Of a stretch of DNA of 30,165 bases, positions 1 to 7,292 are shown piece by piece. The position numbers and the translations under genes were made by a program. The notes beneath the pieces are model-generated. The model made no database searches, was not told the DNA's origin, and worked only from the letters and a program-made list of their open reading frames with translations. The stretch's first letter is position 1, and each line of letters begins with the position of its first letter. The stretch lies in the IMG/VR virus record IMGVR_UViG_3300037502_001466, positions 1 through 30,165 of that record. One strand, written 5' to 3'. Origin of the DNA: a virus.

Positions 1-1328
1 ACAATCGTACTAACTACATTCGGGATGGCTATCAAGTTAACGACATTCTCTATGCCACTATAACTCTCATTACAGACAAGGTAAAACTACCTGACTGGTC
101 CACTTACAAGGTAGTCGATGAGGCTGCTTTTAAGGCTTATGAGGGCCTAATGAGAAAGAAAGACATCTCTACCGAGGACTTTCAAAAGGCAATGGGCTAT
201 AAGAAAAAAGCCTTAGAGCCTATTTTTGTTGATAGACTTACTGAACTTTTACGATACCCCAACGACTACGAAACATTCCAGGACTTAGTTGCTAATTCAA
301 CTGGATATAAGCTGATAACTGGTGGCCGCTGTGTTTGGGCTCAGATGCTTGACATGGGAGCCAATCAGGGCAAGCCATATCAGTTGCACAACTTACCTTA
401 CCAAGAGGTAAATATCATTGCTTCGACCAATATGTTCCCCATCGTTGAGGAGGGGTACATGATTCCGGTCCTTTCAAATGCATTATTCCCTAAAAGCCAA
501 GTCTTACACGATAAATACCAAAACTACGACTGGGATATCAATGGGGCTCACCTTTACGGAATGAGTCCTCTTAAGGCTGCTTTAAGGAGACTTAGCAGAT
601 CAAACTCAGCCATCAAGGCAAGTGCTGCCATGCTTGAAAATCAAGGGGTAAAGGGTGTCCTTTATGTGGATGACCCAAGAGTTATCAATGGGGGTGTAGA
701 TGTAGCCGATACAAGAAAGCAAGTAGAGGCTATTAAGAGTAAACTCGTAGGCAAAGGCGAATGGGTAGGATCAGAGAACTGGGGCCGCATTGGTGTCTCT
801 GGTTACAAGATGGGATGGCAGTCTGTTGGGCTTAATCCAGTAGAGCTGTCTATCATTGACTCTGAGAAATGGGATTTGAAACGGTTTGCATCCGTTTATG
901 GGGTGCCTAGCCAATTGGTGGGTGATTCTGAGACTTCGACATATAACAACGTGAGAGAGGCTGAAAAGGCCCTTACAACTCGTTGTGCCATGCCAGCTCT
1001 TGTATCATTCCGTAACCACTTTAATAGAAAGCTACAAACAGACTGGGGATATAAGGGCCAGAATGTTTATATAGACTTTGACCATACCGTATTTACAGAA
1101 CTGCAAGAGGATGTAGTCGAGAAGTCTAGCTGGATTAAGGACCTCAAAGCCCTTAGCCCTAATGAGCAAAGAATGCTGCTTGGACTGGAGAGAATTGACA
1201 ATCCGCTGTTTGATGAGCCTTGGATTACCACACAAGATGGGATGCCACTTAGTGAGTACGAAGCTCCAAACATGGACCTCAGCAATGGGGCTAATGACAT
1301 AGAGGATGATGACCTCAATAATGAGTGA
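1..1328 (+). CDS. Phage portal protein, HK97 family (5' truncated)
   Basis: The reading frame is open from base 3, so the N-terminus lies outside the window; about 442 residues are present. The portal forms the dodecameric ring at one capsid vertex through which DNA is packaged and ejected, and it binds terminase and the head-tail connectors. The early segment resembling 'YQVNDILYATITLI', followed by a long mixed alpha/beta body with a helical part near SKLVGKGEW, the SVYGVPSQLVGDSET stretch and an acidic, disordered C-terminus (NDIEDDDLNNE), fits HK97-type portals of about 400-450 residues. Position upstream of a Mu F-like protein, protease and capsid supports the call. The first internal ATG at 150 is not the start, because homologous-looking sequence continues upstream of it. 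Confidence 0.9.
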   Translation, partial: NRTNYIRDGYQVNDILYATITLITDKVKLPDWSTYKVVDEAAFKAYEGLMRKKDISTEDFQKAMGYKKKALEPIFVDRLTELLRYPNDYETFQDLVANSTGYKLITGGRCVWAQMLDMGANQGKPYQLHNLPYQEVNIIASTNMFPIVEEGYMIPVLSNALFPKSQVLHDKYQNYDWDINGAHLYGMSPLKAALRRLSRSNSAIKASAAMLENQGVKGVLYVDDPRVINGGVDVADTRKQVEAIKSKLVGKGEWVGSENWGRIGVSGYKMGWQSVGLNPVELSIIDSEKWDLKRFASVYGVPSQLVGDSETSTYNNVREAEKALTTRCAMPALVSFRNHFNRKLQTDWGYKGQNVYIDFDHTVFTELQEDVVEKSSWIKDLKALSPNEQRMLLGLERIDNPLFDEPWITTQDGMPLSEYEAPNMDLSNGANDIEDDDLNNE

Positions 1329-1509
1329 GGTTTACAGAACCTATCCCATAACCAAAAGGGAGAAGTGCTGTGCCTTATATAAAGCAAGAATGGAGGCTAA
1401 GAGATTAGTCTTAAAAAATAGATTGATGAATGACCAACAAGGAGAGAAAAGAGTATGCGGAAAGCTTTTCGAGAATCAATCGGAAGTTTGCCAAGACCCA
1501 CTTTCCTAA
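1321..1509 (+). CDS. Possible small basic protein between portal and gp7-like gene
   Basis: A 62-residue frame starts at an ATG overlapping the portal stop by 8 nt (ATGAGTGA), the usual coupling geometry in this genome. Its first ~40 residues are basic and cysteine-containing (REKCCALYKARMEAKRL). It fills a 101-nt gap that is otherwise unusually large for the head module. Against it: the last 80 nt overlap the start of the next, well-supported gene in another frame, and the C-terminal residues there look like a shadow of that gene. I recognise no family. It could be a real short gene, or the gap could be untranslated. Confidence 0.4.
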   Translation: MSEVYRTYPITKREKCCALYKARMEAKRLVLKNRLMNDQQGEKRVCGKLFENQSEVCQDPLS

Positions 1510-2248
1510 GGTCAAAAGACAACTTGATAAGGTTGTCAGTTCTTTGATAGGTACAATAAAAAGAGTGGGAGCCAGGCAAGCCCAGACAAAGCTCAGAACC
1601 CAGTTATGGAATGATGAGCTCTATAAACCCATTGAGAACATTTACAAGCAAGTAGGTGTATATCATGCCAACCAGATGTATAAGTTAATCCGCAAGGAAG
1701 CTAATCAAAAAGGGATAGGCAGAGATGAGAGATGGATTAAGTTTATAGTGGATGAGCTTGAAAGGACCTTGCTTCAGTATGCGGTAGTAAAGACCTCAGA
1801 GACCCTAAGGAACCATTTGCTGCTTGTCTTACAGAATGCCATCATAAAAGAGCAGACTGTGGATGAGATAGTCAAGATTCTACAAGACTCTGGCTTTACC
1901 TCAATGCAAGCCGAAAGGATTGTCAGAACTGAGGTAGGTAGGGCAGCAAACACTGGGATAAAGGCAGCAGCCGAGTCATTTGACTATCAAATGGTGAAAG
2001 AGTGGATTGCCTTTAGAGATTCAAGGACCAGAGGTTTTAAGCCTGAGCAGCCTAAAGACCATTTCCACATGGATGGGCAAGTGGTAGGCTTTTATGACAA
2101 CTTTGTGGACCCAAGGAGTGGTGAGAACATAGAATACCCTTTGGCTCCAGGTGGTTCGGCAGCAATGGTCATAAATTGCAGATGCTCTTATATTGTTGTA
2201 CCTGAAAGAGATTCGAGAGGAAGATTAATAAATAGGGGAGGTGCTTGA
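1430..2248 (+). CDS. Minor head protein, Mu F / SPP1 gp7-like (phage head morphogenesis)
   Basis: 272 residues. The C-terminal half carries the hallmarks of the Mu F/SPP1 gp7 family: RTEVGRAANTG, then KEWIAFRDSRTRGF, an HFHMDGQVV segment, 'YPLAPGGSAAMVINCRC' with paired cysteines, and a short tail. The family is a low-copy head protein linked to the portal and thought to take part in head assembly or DNA ejection. The N-terminal half is basic and helical. A TGA immediately before the ATG blocks any further upstream in-frame extension, which fixes the start. It lies between portal and prohead protease, as in many siphoviruses. Confidence 0.85.
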   Translation: MTNKERKEYAESFSRINRKFAKTHFPKVKRQLDKVVSSLIGTIKRVGARQAQTKLRTQLWNDELYKPIENIYKQVGVYHANQMYKLIRKEANQKGIGRDERWIKFIVDELERTLLQYAVVKTSETLRNHLLLVLQNAIIKEQTVDEIVKILQDSGFTSMQAERIVRTEVGRAANTGIKAAAESFDYQMVKEWIAFRDSRTRGFKPEQPKDHFHMDGQVVGFYDNFVDPRSGENIEYPLAPGGSAAMVINCRCSYIVVPERDSRGRLINRGGA

Positions 2249-2315
2249 TCGGCTACGGCCAATACTGCGGAATCATGAAATAATAACCAGGGTCAACCCT
2301 CCCAAAATATTGAAT

Positions 2316-3089
2316 ATGAAAAGATACTTTGAACAAAAGACAGTAAGCAACTCAGTGCAGGATGTCTCTACCACAACCAGAAAGGTAAAGGTAGCCATCA
2401 GCCAAATGGGCTCTAAGGACCTTGACAATGATGTCATTGACCACAATGCCTATAACAAGACTATGGCAGAGAGAGGTCCTAAAGGGGCTAACCTTATCTG
2501 GCATCTGACAGACCACAACCCAAGCCTTAAATCGGCCATTGGAAAGTTCTCTGAGTTGTATGTAGAAAAGGACTATCTGGTAGGTATTACCGATGTGCCT
2601 AACACTACATGGGGCAATGATGTTCTTGAGTTCTACAAATCTGGTCATATTAACCAGCATTCGGTAGGTTTTAGAACTATCAAGGCTGAGAACCAAAAGA
2701 GCTCTGAGGGCGAGTATAACCTTATCAAAGAGATACTGCTTTTTGAAGGTTCGGCTGTCCTTTGGGGTGCTAATCCCAATACCCCTACTATTGAAGTGGG
2801 TAAGAGTTTGAACAGTCAAGAAATCCTTGACAGCCACTCTAAGCTGTCTAAAGAGCTGAGCATGCTCTTAAAGTCATTGAAAGATGGCCGCTTTTCTGAT
2901 GATGCCTTCGAGTTTATCGAAATCAGAGTAGCACAAATAAACGAGGCAATAAAATCACTTATATCTGTTGAAGCCACTCCTAAAGTAGAGCAACCCGAGC
3001 AATCAGTTGTAGAAGCTAAGGAGCCGGAGGTTGATTTGAGTGGATTGAAGCATAACTTAAATAACTTATTAACTAAATTAAATTCCTAA
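2316..3089 (+). CDS. Prohead serine protease, HK97 family
   Basis: 257 residues from the chosen ATG. The domain has the expected order: KVAISQMGSKDLDNDVIDHNA (strand and 'D..gD.i'-type segment), the catalytic-histidine region LIWHLTDHN, then QHSVGF carrying the likely nucleophilic serine, and 'LLFEGSAVLWGANPNT' near the domain end. A helical, charged C-terminal region of about 90 residues follows, possibly a scaffold-like segment. The enzyme matures the prohead by cleaving scaffold or delta-domain sequence from the capsid protein. A GTG at 2241 in the same frame would overlap the upstream stop by 8 nt and add 25 residues; I prefer the ATG because its leader is A-rich and the added residues look unlike the domain. 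Confidence 0.88.
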   Translation: MKRYFEQKTVSNSVQDVSTTTRKVKVAISQMGSKDLDNDVIDHNAYNKTMAERGPKGANLIWHLTDHNPSLKSAIGKFSELYVEKDYLVGITDVPNTTWGNDVLEFYKSGHINQHSVGFRTIKAENQKSSEGEYNLIKEILLFEGSAVLWGANPNTPTIEVGKSLNSQEILDSHSKLSKELSMLLKSLKDGRFSDDAFEFIEIRVAQINEAIKSLISVEATPKVEQPEQSVVEAKEPEVDLSGLKHNLNNLLTKLNS

Positions 3090-3091
3090 CA

Positions 3092-4240
3092 ATGGAAGAA
3101 TTGAAAAGCATCGAGACTGCAGTAAAATCAGCTACTGAGTCTGTTGAAAAGATGAAAGCCGCCAATGAGGCTGCTATCGCTGATGTAAAAAATGATGTAG
3201 CCGAAGTAAAGGCTGCTGTGGTAACTATGGATGAGGCTGCTAAGAAGAACCAAGCTGCTCTTGACCAACTGATCGCTGAGAAGTCAGCTAAGAAGGTTGA
3301 CAACAAGAACAAGTCTTTTGGTGAGGCTTACAACGAGGCTATCGCTGAGGCTTTTGAAGCTAAGCAAGCCGAACTCAAAGAGTTCCAAAAGAACAAGAAT
3401 GCCAAGCTGACTATCGACCTGAAGTCAGTAGGTACAATGACCCTCGGAGACAACCTCAGTGGTGATGGTGTAGCTAACTACAACCAGCGTCAAGGTTTGG
3501 TGCCTGCTCAGAAGATTAACATGCGTGATCTTATCCCTACTGCTGTATCTCCTACCGGACTTTATGTAACCTATCGTGAGACTGGTTCTGAAGGTTCTAT
3601 CGGTGTTCAGTCTGAGGGTATCGCAAAAAGCCAAATCGACTACGATTTGACTGAAGTAAAGGTTGTATCTGACTACATCGCTGGCTTTGCTCGTTTTAGC
3701 AAGCAGATGATGTTCCAACTGCCTTTCTTGCAGAACACTTTGCAGAGAATGCTGCTCCGTGATTTCTACAAGAAGGAGAATGCTACCTTCTTCAGCACTG
3801 TATCTTTGGCTGCTACTGGTTCAACTACTACCTCTGCAACTGTTGATGCTGAGCAACTGGTTGACTGGATTGCTAACCAATTGGCTGCTAACTTCGATGC
3901 CTCTTTTGCTTTGGTATCTTACCAGCAGTGGGCTCGCTTGCTCAAGACTAAGCCTTCTGACTACTCTGTTCCCGGTGGTGTTGTAATCGACCCTTCTGGT
4001 AACGTACGTATCGCTGGTGTACCTGTAATTGGTGCTTCTTGGGTAACTGATGACAAGGCTCTGATCATCGACTCTAACTATGTAGAAAGAGTTGAGACTG
4101 AAGGTCTGCGTGTTGAGTTCTCTTATGAGGATAGCGACAACTTCCAAAAGAACTTGGTAACTGCTCGTGTTGAGTGCTTTGAGGACATTAACCTCCTTCG
4201 CACTGATGCGGTTATCTATGCTGACTTTGGTAATGTCTAA
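3092..4240 (+). CDS. Major capsid protein, HK97 fold
   Basis: 382 residues. Residues 1 to about 75 form an alanine/lysine-rich coiled coil (SATESVEKMKAANEAA and on) typical of the HK97 delta domain that scaffolds assembly and is removed by the protease. The rest matches the HK97 core: LIPTAVSPTGLYVTYRE (E-loop start), the helix with FARFSKQMMFQLPFLQ, an A-domain near 'DPSGNVRIAGVPVIGASWV', and a C-terminal strand 'INLLRTDAVIYADFG'. It starts 2 nt after the protease stop and is followed directly by a strong terminator. Arginine codons here are mostly CGT, whereas neighbours use AGA/AGG, which fits selection for high expression. Confidence 0.93.
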   Translation: MEELKSIETAVKSATESVEKMKAANEAAIADVKNDVAEVKAAVVTMDEAAKKNQAALDQLIAEKSAKKVDNKNKSFGEAYNEAIAEAFEAKQAELKEFQKNKNAKLTIDLKSVGTMTLGDNLSGDGVANYNQRQGLVPAQKINMRDLIPTAVSPTGLYVTYRETGSEGSIGVQSEGIAKSQIDYDLTEVKVVSDYIAGFARFSKQMMFQLPFLQNTLQRMLLRDFYKKENATFFSTVSLAATGSTTTSATVDAEQLVDWIANQLAANFDASFALVSYQQWARLLKTKPSDYSVPGGVVIDPSGNVRIAGVPVIGASWVTDDKALIIDSNYVERVETEGLRVEFSYEDSDNFQKNLVTARVECFEDINLLRTDAVIYADFGNV

Positions 4241-4265
4241 TATAGGTGCTGTGGTTTGATGTGGT

Positions 4266-4294
4266 GGGGCCGGTTTCGGCTGGCCCCTTTTTTT
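4266..4294 (+). terminator. Intrinsic terminator after the major capsid gene
   Basis: An 8-bp stem (GGGGCCGG pairing with CTGGCCCC, one G-U pair) with loop TTTCGG is followed by seven T residues. It lies 25 nt after the capsid stop and 12 nt before the connector gene. Since no promoter is visible before the next gene, it probably reduces rather than blocks transcription, giving more capsid mRNA than downstream tail mRNA. Confidence 0.85.
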
Positions 4295-4305
4295 AATAAA
4301 TCTCT

Positions 4306-4878
4306 ATGCTCTACAATCTACTTATTGACTGGAAAATCGTTAGCGATGTTACTCCTATTGAGGAGCCAGTGCAATTACAAGAAATGAAGGACTATCTTCG
4401 TCTTGAAGGCTTTATAACAAGCCCACTAAATACTTCATCCACTTTTATGGATGATAATTTATTGATTGAGTCAATGATAGTTTCGGCTAGGGAACGGATA
4501 GAGGAGTTTACTGGATTGACATTAAGGAGAAGGAACTTTAGGATAGAGTTTACCAATTTAGCTGGTAACTTTGAGATTCCGTTTCAGCCAGTCAACTCAA
4601 TTAGCTATGTCTATGATGATGAAGGGGATAGCATTGCAACTGATGACTTTGAGGTGTCTATGAACAATAGAATCTTTAAGAGTCCTCATTTACCAAACAT
4701 GCAAATGACCTTCCAAGCTGGGTATTCTTTGGCTACCTTGCCAAAAGGGTTAAAGGAGGCTATTATGAAAGAGGTGGCCTATCGCTATATCAATAGAGGG
4801 GATGATAATGTAGATGGATTGAGTAAAGAGGCTATGAAAATTGCTTCAGCATATAAAACCACAAACTGGTTAGGTTAA
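4306..4878 (+). CDS. Head-tail connector, HK97 gp6-like
   Basis: 190 residues. The N-terminal pattern EEPVQLQEMKDYLRL, then DDNLLIESMIVSARERIEEFTG, is the signature of the gp6-like connector (phage QLRG/DNA-packaging family). A beta segment with PFQPVNSISYVYDDEGD and a C-terminal helical 'KEAIMKEVAYRYINRGDD' follow. In HK97 this protein forms a ring under the portal that extends the DNA channel. It is the first gene after the capsid terminator and its TAA overlaps the start of the next gene by one base, so the two are probably translationally coupled. Confidence 0.82.
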   Translation: MLYNLLIDWKIVSDVTPIEEPVQLQEMKDYLRLEGFITSPLNTSSTFMDDNLLIESMIVSARERIEEFTGLTLRRRNFRIEFTNLAGNFEIPFQPVNSISYVYDDEGDSIATDDFEVSMNNRIFKSPHLPNMQMTFQAGYSLATLPKGLKEAIMKEVAYRYINRGDDNVDGLSKEAMKIASAYKTTNWLG

Positions 4879-5198
4879 TGGGAATAGGTAACTATAAGCC
4901 AATTAAATTGTATAGATATGATCTTGGACTGCCATCTCAAAGTGGCAACTATTCCGAGAACTCAACTGTTAGCTATTTATTATGGGCTGAGGTTACTGAT
5001 GAAAGTGGAAGTAGAACCGTAAACGATGGAATGGTATCTCTTAATGATACTAAATCCTTTAGAATATATTATAGAGGTTATAACCCTTATGCCAGATATA
5101 GAATAGAATATTATGGTAATTTCTATGAGATAACGGCAGCCAGAAGGGTGGATGAGAAACGATTTAATTGGGTACTAACAGCAAGCACAATACTTTGA
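4878..5198 (+). CDS. Head closure / head-tail adaptor protein (SPP1 gp16-like)
   Basis: 106 residues, small and beta-rich, with 'LLWAEVTDESGSRTVNDGM', then FRIYYRGYNP and YRIEYYGNFYEITAARRVDE, the arrangement of phage head-tail joining proteins (WaEv..esG.E.......tkkfriRy). These proteins plug the connector after packaging and form the interface to the tail. Position between a gp6-like connector and a gp10-like gene agrees. Start ATG overlaps the previous stop by one base (TAATG). Confidence 0.75.
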   Translation: MGIGNYKPIKLYRYDLGLPSQSGNYSENSTVSYLLWAEVTDESGSRTVNDGMVSLNDTKSFRIYYRGYNPYARYRIEYYGNFYEITAARRVDEKRFNWVLTASTIL

Positions 5199-5767
5199 TA
5201 AAAGTTACAACTATAGGGTTTGATAAATTATCTAATCGTTTAAGTACGGTAGGTAAAGCAATGAAGGCCGAAGTTCAAGCTGAGGTTGAAGCTAGTGCAA
5301 TGCAGTTTGTATCATTAGCAAAAAGAGATTTAGCGACACAAGGAGGCGATAGAGGTACTTTATTAAGGTCAATTAGCTATAAGAAAGAAACTCCTTACAG
5401 TTATATAGTATCAGCAAATGCACCTTATGCTCCTTTTATAGAATTTGGCACAAAGAGCAAATTTAATCCTTATCCTGGCACAGAAGAATATGCTGCTCAA
5501 TTTAAAGGAACAAAGCAAAGCGGTGCCTTAAAACTTATTGATGTAATTGCAAAATGGGTAAAAAGAAAAGGAATAGGGGCTTCTTATAATGTCAAAACAA
5601 GAAGAAAAGTAAGGCAAACTAAAAAGGAAACTAATCAAATAGCCTTTTTAATTGCTCGTTCTATCTTTAAAAATGGTATAAGCCCAAAACCCTTTTTCTA
5701 TAAGCAAATACCTATAGTTCAAAGTTCATTAAATGAACGAATAAATAGAATATTAAATGCCATATAA
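5195..5767 (+). CDS. HK97 gp10-like head-tail joining / tail component
   Basis: 190 residues from the TTG that overlaps the previous stop (TTGA). Recognisable segments: GFDKLSNRLSTVGKAM, a helix with QAEVEASAMQFVSLAKRDL, 'DRGTLLRSISYKKETPYSYIVSANAPYAPFIEFGT' and KPFFYKQIPIVQSSL near the C-terminus. The 'YAPFIEFGT..' and 'PFFY' elements mark the HK97 gp10 family of tail or neck components. A TTG at 5168 would add nine residues; an ATG at 5261 would cut into the conserved N-terminal helix and is less likely. A basic insert (VKTRRKVRQTKKE) is present before the last helix. Confidence 0.72.
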   Translation: MIKVTTIGFDKLSNRLSTVGKAMKAEVQAEVEASAMQFVSLAKRDLATQGGDRGTLLRSISYKKETPYSYIVSANAPYAPFIEFGTKSKFNPYPGTEEYAAQFKGTKQSGALKLIDVIAKWVKRKGIGASYNVKTRRKVRQTKKETNQIAFLIARSIFKNGISPKPFFYKQIPIVQSSLNERINRILNAI

Positions 5768-6182
5768 AGCAGCATTGCCAGCCTTAAAGAATGCATGGTA
5801 TGAACTTGTGTCTATGAATGCACAATTACCTGTGTTTAAAGATGTTGTGCCTACTGGTACAACTGGCAGCTACATACTCATTAGTGGAGAAACATCAAGC
5901 CAGTCAGAGTATAACAACTCTGCATTTTTACAGACAGCGGTAATAAGATTAGAGATAATTGTAAAAGCAAATGTAATCCCAAATCCTTTTGCGGCTGAGT
6001 TTAATATCCAAATATTAAATAATCAAATAATGCCAACACCAAACACAACTAACCTTGTTGTAACTGATTTTCAGATTACAAGTGTTAGAGTCCAGTCAAT
6101 AGACCAATTAGTAGAAGATGATGGGTCAAATCCGACCTTTAGATATATAATTAGATACGAGCATTTGTTAAACCAAATATAA
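5757..6182 (+). CDS. Tail completion / tail terminator protein (DUF3168-like)
   Basis: 141 residues, starting 11 bases inside the end of the gp10-like gene. The N-terminal helix (AALPALKNAWYELVSMN), the 'PVFKDVVPTGTTGSYILISGET' strand-turn-strand segment and the later alternating strands fit gpU/DUF3168-type tail terminators, which cap the tail tube and join it to the head. The gene order gp6-like, head closure, gp10-like, tail completion, tail tube is the standard siphovirus order. Individual motifs are weak, so the call rests mainly on length, fold pattern and position. Confidence 0.62.
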   Translation: MPYKAALPALKNAWYELVSMNAQLPVFKDVVPTGTTGSYILISGETSSQSEYNNSAFLQTAVIRLEIIVKANVIPNPFAAEFNIQILNNQIMPTPNTTNLVVTDFQITSVRVQSIDQLVEDDGSNPTFRYIIRYEHLLNQI

Positions 6183-6192
6183 ATAAAATAAA

Positions 6193-6618
6193 ATGGCAGA
6201 TCCTACAACAATCTCCGGCAGTGTAATGTTCATTGAATATTCTGACACTCCCGCAGGTGCAAGAAAGTCGGCTGTATGTCAGAGTGAGGGATCATTCGAT
6301 GGCAGCCGCAATGTGGTTAGTGATGAAACTAACTGTGGAACCCTAAAGACATTAGGACCCCAAAACAACCGATTCACTCTGAATGCAGTTGTTGATACAG
6401 CTCCTGATGCTTCTGAGGCTTCTTTTAATGATTTCCAAACGATGTATGCTAACAATACTAAAAAGTATTGGCATCTCACCGATTCAGCCGAGACTGTCTA
6501 TCATGGCGGTTATGGTTGGATTGCCTCTTTAGGTCAGCAGAACGTAAGTGGTCAGACTGCTAAGTTTACAATGACTATTGAGATTGAAGGAGACATTGAT
6601 ACTCAACCAGCAAGCTAA
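6193..6618 (+). CDS. Major tail (tube) protein
   Basis: 141 residues with no long helices and many alternating Ser/Thr/Val/Gly segments: 'TTISGSVMFIEYSD', 'SFDGSRNVVSDETNCGTLKTLGPQNNRFTLNAVVDTAP' and a closing 'TAKFTMTIEIEGDIDTQPAS'. The layout (N-terminal strand, 'nc..t.G' turn, C-terminal strand ending in a short disordered tail) resembles small tail-tube proteins that stack as hexameric rings. It lies between the tail terminator and the chaperone pair, where the tube gene normally sits. The leader ATAAAATAAAATGG is A-rich, as expected for efficient Bacteroidota translation. Confidence 0.75.
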   Translation: MADPTTISGSVMFIEYSDTPAGARKSAVCQSEGSFDGSRNVVSDETNCGTLKTLGPQNNRFTLNAVVDTAPDASEASFNDFQTMYANNTKKYWHLTDSAETVYHGGYGWIASLGQQNVSGQTAKFTMTIEIEGDIDTQPAS

Positions 6619-6624
6619 TAACAC

Positions 6625-6972
6625 ATGAAACAAATCACACACACAATTGGAGGCAAAGAGGTTACATTGGATGTCGGTAAGATGTGGTTCTCAAAGTTCT
6701 ACGGAGAGGCTACATCTTCTGACCCTTTGTTAATGTCCGAGCTTTTAAGCAAGCCCGACAAGCAATTTGATTTTATTTGTGGCCTCGTTTATGGTGGGTT
6801 GAACTGCTATAACAAGGTCAATGGCATCAAGGAATTTATCCCTATTGAGCAGGTCCAAGAGTGGGTCGGTGCAATGGATGAGAACGATGCGGCCAGTCTT
6901 ATCAATAAGTTTGTCGAAGCTAATAAACCTAAAGACCAGGGGGAAGACCCAGCCCAAGTGGCAAATCCTTAA
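6625..6972 (+). CDS. Tail assembly chaperone, G-like
   Basis: 115 residues. It begins MKQITHTIGGKEVTLDVGKM, has a helical centre and ends in a polar PKDQGEDPAQ linker. In lambda-like phages the G protein binds tube subunits and, when extended by frameshifting, the GT product also binds the tape measure. The next frame downstream looks like a T-type extension in the -1 frame (see the separate frameshift entry). Position directly between tube protein and tape measure is diagnostic of tail assembly chaperones even when sequence similarity is low. Confidence 0.75.
   Translation: MKQITHTIGGKEVTLDVGKMWFSKFYGEATSSDPLLMSELLSKPDKQFDFICGLVYGGLNCYNKVNGIKEFIPIEQVQEWVGAMDENDAASLINKFVEANKPKDQGEDPAQVANP
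6939..6945 (+). other. Candidate -1 programmed frameshift site (G to GT)
   Basis: The heptamer GGGGGAA sits in the G-like frame as G GGG GAA. Moving back one base joins the frame of the following gene, which is open from 6933. The peptide read in the shifted frame just before the downstream ATG contains LTWDE, running straight into MRSEAFGQIGLLP. That tryptophan-containing segment belongs to the conserved part of T-type chaperone extensions, so ribosomes probably reach it from G. P-site re-pairing (GGG to GGG) is perfect; A-site re-pairing (GAA to GGA) is poor, so the exact slip point is uncertain. Confidence 0.5.
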
Positions 6973-6983
6973 CTTGGGATGAG

Positions 6984-7292
6984 ATGAGGTCGGAAGCCTT
7001 TGGCCAGATTGGTCTGCTTCCGGTGGACTTTTATGGTCTAGAGGTCGATGAGTACCTTTTGTTGAGAAAGGGTTATATCGAAAAGGTAAAAACAGAGTCT
7101 TTGTTATTGAGGTTTCAGACAGCCTTAATATGCGAGGCTTTGATAGGTAAGGGCAATGGGGCTAGGTTTGTTATGGATAGCTGGCAGCTTGAATCTAAGG
7201 AAGATATCAGCCAAGAGCAAATCCGAGCACTCCTAAAGGCCAAGAAAGAAAAAGAAGCCCTAAAAAGGCTAAAAACTAAGCAGAATGGCTGA
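6984..7292 (+). CDS. Tail assembly chaperone, T-like extension
   Basis: 102 residues from the in-frame ATG, but the open frame and the conserved sequence begin upstream (LTWDE before the ATG), so the natural product is probably a GT fusion. The motif 'GQIGLLPVDFYGLEVDEYLLLRKGY' matches the usual 'G.lGl.p.dFw.lt..El' pattern of chaperone extensions. The C-terminal third is a charged helix (KAKKEKEALKRLKTK). The last 8 bases overlap the tape measure start. It should help load and hold the tape measure protein during tail assembly. Confidence 0.72.
   Translation: MRSEAFGQIGLLPVDFYGLEVDEYLLLRKGYIEKVKTESLLLRFQTALICEALIGKGNGARFVMDSWQLESKEDISQEQIRALLKAKKEKEALKRLKTKQNG

Noticed and set aside
2352-2837. 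161-codon open frame opposite the prohead protease
   Set aside because: It is antisense to a gene with clear protease motifs and has no recognisable features or coupling to neighbours.
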